Of a stretch of 64,000 bases of DNA, positions 62,809-64,000 are shown piece by piece. The stretch comes from Nocardia carnea NBRC 14403 (GTDB lineage Bacteria > Actinomycetota > Actinomycetes > Mycobacteriales > Mycobacteriaceae). Positions within the stretch are counted from its first letter, which is position 1; each line of letters starts with the position of its first letter. The notes beneath the pieces are model-generated. The model had not been told where the DNA came from. It ran no database searches and saw only the letters and a list, made by a program, of their open reading frames with translations. The stretch is taken from assembly GCF_000308515.1 (NCBI RefSeq), contig NZ_BAFV01000018.1, positions 1 through 64,000 on the forward strand, in the 5' to 3' direction. The position numbers were made by a program, and so were the translations under genes.

Positions 62809-63594
62809 TCACACAGACTTGATCGCACCCCCGTCGATGATGTGGTCCGCCCCAGTGGTGCTGCCTGCGAGCGGTGAAACGAGGTACGCAACAAGGTCAG
62901 CGACCTCCGCAGGCTTCACGAGCCTGCCGGTGACCATCCCCATGGCTGTGGGGAGGTTGTTCATCAATTGCTCCCGACTCAGGCCCATGGACTCGGCGAG
63001 CTCAGCTCCATAGCCATCCGAGGATTCCCACATGTGAGTCCGGACAGGGCCAGGTGAGACTGTGTTGATGCGCACTCCTTGCGGGCCGAACTCTTCCGCT
63101 ACTGCCTTCCCGAAGGCGGTGAGCGCAGCCTTGGCGGTGGTGTAGGTGATCGGGCCGGCATGCGGGATTCGGGCACCGTTGGATGAGATATTGACGATCG
63201 CGCCGCGGCCTTCCAGAAGATGCGGCAGTGCGGCCCGCGTGGTGCGGACTGCCGCCAGGAAGTTCAAGTCGAACGCGCTGCTCCACTGCTGATCGGTGAA
63301 GGCGAGGAACCCGCCGGTCTGGCCACCGCCGTCACCACCCCCGACGTTGTTGACCAGCACATCGAGCCGCCCATACTCTGCCTCCGCCCGTTCGATGAGC
63401 TGAGCAGGGCCGTCGGGAGTGGACAGGTCGACGGACACACTGAGCGCACCCGTGGCCTGCAGCTCGGGTGTGATCGTCCGTGCTGCCGCCAGCACGCGCA
63501 TTCCTTCGCCGATCAAGGCCGAAACCGTGGCCAATCCGATTCCTCGGCTTGCGCCGGTCACGACAGCGACCTTGCCGTCCATCTGCAGATCCAT
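62809..63594 (-). CDS. Short-chain dehydrogenase/reductase
   Basis: A protein of 261 aa, classical SDR. The cofactor motif is VVTGASRGIGLATV near residue 10; NNVGGGD is near 82. Catalytic Ser is in VNISSNGARIPHA and Tyr/Lys in YTTAKAALTAFGK near 150. The C-terminal GADHIIDGGAIKSV is typical. ATG 63594 has GGAGG 5 nt upstream, so a nine-codon extension is rejected. It diverges from a TetR gene with a shared palindrome. Confidence 0.9.
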   Translation of the reverse strand: MDLQMDGKVAVVTGASRGIGLATVSALIGEGMRVLAAARTITPELQATGALSVSVDLSTPDGPAQLIERAEAEYGRLDVLVNNVGGGDGGGQTGGFLAFTDQQWSSAFDLNFLAAVRTTRAALPHLLEGRGAIVNISSNGARIPHAGPITYTTAKAALTAFGKAVAEEFGPQGVRINTVSPGPVRTHMWESSDGYGAELAESMGLSREQLMNNLPTAMGMVTGRLVKPAEVADLVAYLVSPLAGSTTGADHIIDGGAIKSV

Positions 63595-63644
63595 GAGCCC
63601 TCCAAGTTCAATTGACGTCATCAGTGATGCGACTAGCCTAAAAG

Positions 63645-63664
63645 TTGCGACACGTTTGTTGCAA
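63645..63664. promoter_or_regulatory. Operator-like palindrome between SDR and TetR
   Basis: TTGCGACACGTTTGTTGCAA, an imperfect 20-bp palindrome (TTGCGACA against TGTTGCAA, one mismatch), in the divergent promoter region. Confidence 0.55.
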
Positions 63665-63721
63665 ATTGAGTGTGAGTGGCGACTGTAACGTAGCCTGGAG
63701 GGGTCATGAGGAGGAGGTCAC

Positions 63722-64000
63722 ATGGAGCAGGAGAGGCGAGTACGGCCTATGCGCGCAGACGCCGAGCGGACAGCGAAGGCGATCCTCGAGGCCGCGGAAC
63801 GCGTGCTGAGCGCCAATCCCGCAGCCACCATGGAACAGATCGCGGAGGCTGCGGGCGTCGCCCGGACCACCGTGCATCGTCGGTTCACCGGCCGCGAGGC
63901 CCTCGTCGATGCCATGACAGCCTGGGCCACTCAGCAGTTCCACGACGCCGTCACCAGCGCCCGGCCCGAGACCGCTCCGCCGATGGTCGCGCTGTATCAG
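63722..64000 (+). CDS. TetR family regulator, partial (runs off the window)
   Basis: The first 93 residues only. The helix-turn-helix lies at about residues 18-62 (AILEAAERVLSANPAATMEQIAEAAGVARTTVHRRF), the YcdC/AcrR-like type. ATG 63722 has GAGGAGG 6 nt upstream; ATG 63752 is a later option. It diverges from the SDR gene, with a palindrome in between, so it probably controls the SDR. Confidence 0.88.
   Translation, partial: MEQERRVRPMRADAERTAKAILEAAERVLSANPAATMEQIAEAAGVARTTVHRRFTGREALVDAMTAWATQQFHDAVTSARPETAPPMVALYQ

Overview
The window is high-GC actinobacterial chromosome, most likely Nocardia or a close relative in the Mycobacteriales. Supporting evidence: an actinobacterial NucS mismatch endonuclease, the GlgE/GlgB/GlgP alpha-glucan genes, the CysO-CysM-Mec cysteine system, a complete YrbE/Mce lipid-import operon, a DUF574 methyltransferase and an Rv3235-like protein. 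No PE/PPE genes, rRNA, tRNA or CRISPR array was seen.

Region 1 (about 1-30,200) is conserved core. Its gene content matches the M. tuberculosis Rv1321-Rv1343 neighbourhood (recalled, not searched): nucS, a small zinc-ribbon-like protein, methylmalonyl-CoA epimerase, acetyl-CoA acetyltransferase and a YbbN-like protein. Then come glgB/glgE divergent from glgP, dinG, and a block reading LprD-like, DUF3817, rdgB, rph, cAMP phosphodiesterase, rhomboid, cysM, cysO, mec, P1 peptidase, DUF2017, clpS, pncB. From LprD-like to pncB the block runs in the opposite direction to M. tuberculosis, and murI is missing from its usual place. An NCS2 purine permease and a DoxX protein with a clear IdeR-type iron box are inserted between glgP and dinG. 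pncB is followed by pncA, pairing NAD salvage steps.

Region 2 (30,200-45,600) holds a PadR regulator with its own palindromic operator and a FAD monooxygenase, a glycine/cysteine-tailed membrane protein, a secreted HNH nuclease and a PhoU protein. It also holds an eight-gene yrbEA-yrbEB-mceA-F operon whose genes overlap or nearly touch. The PhoU/mce intergenic region carries a near-consensus KstR-type site and a 17-codon leader ORF overlapping yrbEA by ATGA. An unknown protein and a VIT-type metal transporter follow.

Region 3 (45,600-53,450) is an accessory, partly decayed island. It contains a lone IS21-type IstB, an MFS-ArsR metal-response pair lying between repeats of an IS-end-like motif, a frameshifted ArsR-like pseudogene, an intact TetR/DHA2 efflux pair, an acetyltransferase-like remnant and an in-frame MerR-methyltransferase chimera. 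Four same-orientation copies of a 58-59 bp element (a 16-bp palindrome, a 14-15 bp spacer and a 28-bp 11-6-11 inverted arm module) separate these units. This is the strongest candidate for something undescribed.

Region 4 (53,450-64,000) returns to chromosomal genes: a YdjM-type membrane hydrolase, an Rv3235-like protein with a proline-rich repeat region, an unknown protein, two tandem imine-reductase-like oxidoreductases, a DUF574 methyltransferase, a NADAR protein, a VOC protein, a TetR/P450 pair with a clear operator, and an SDR divergent from a TetR regulator cut by the window end.
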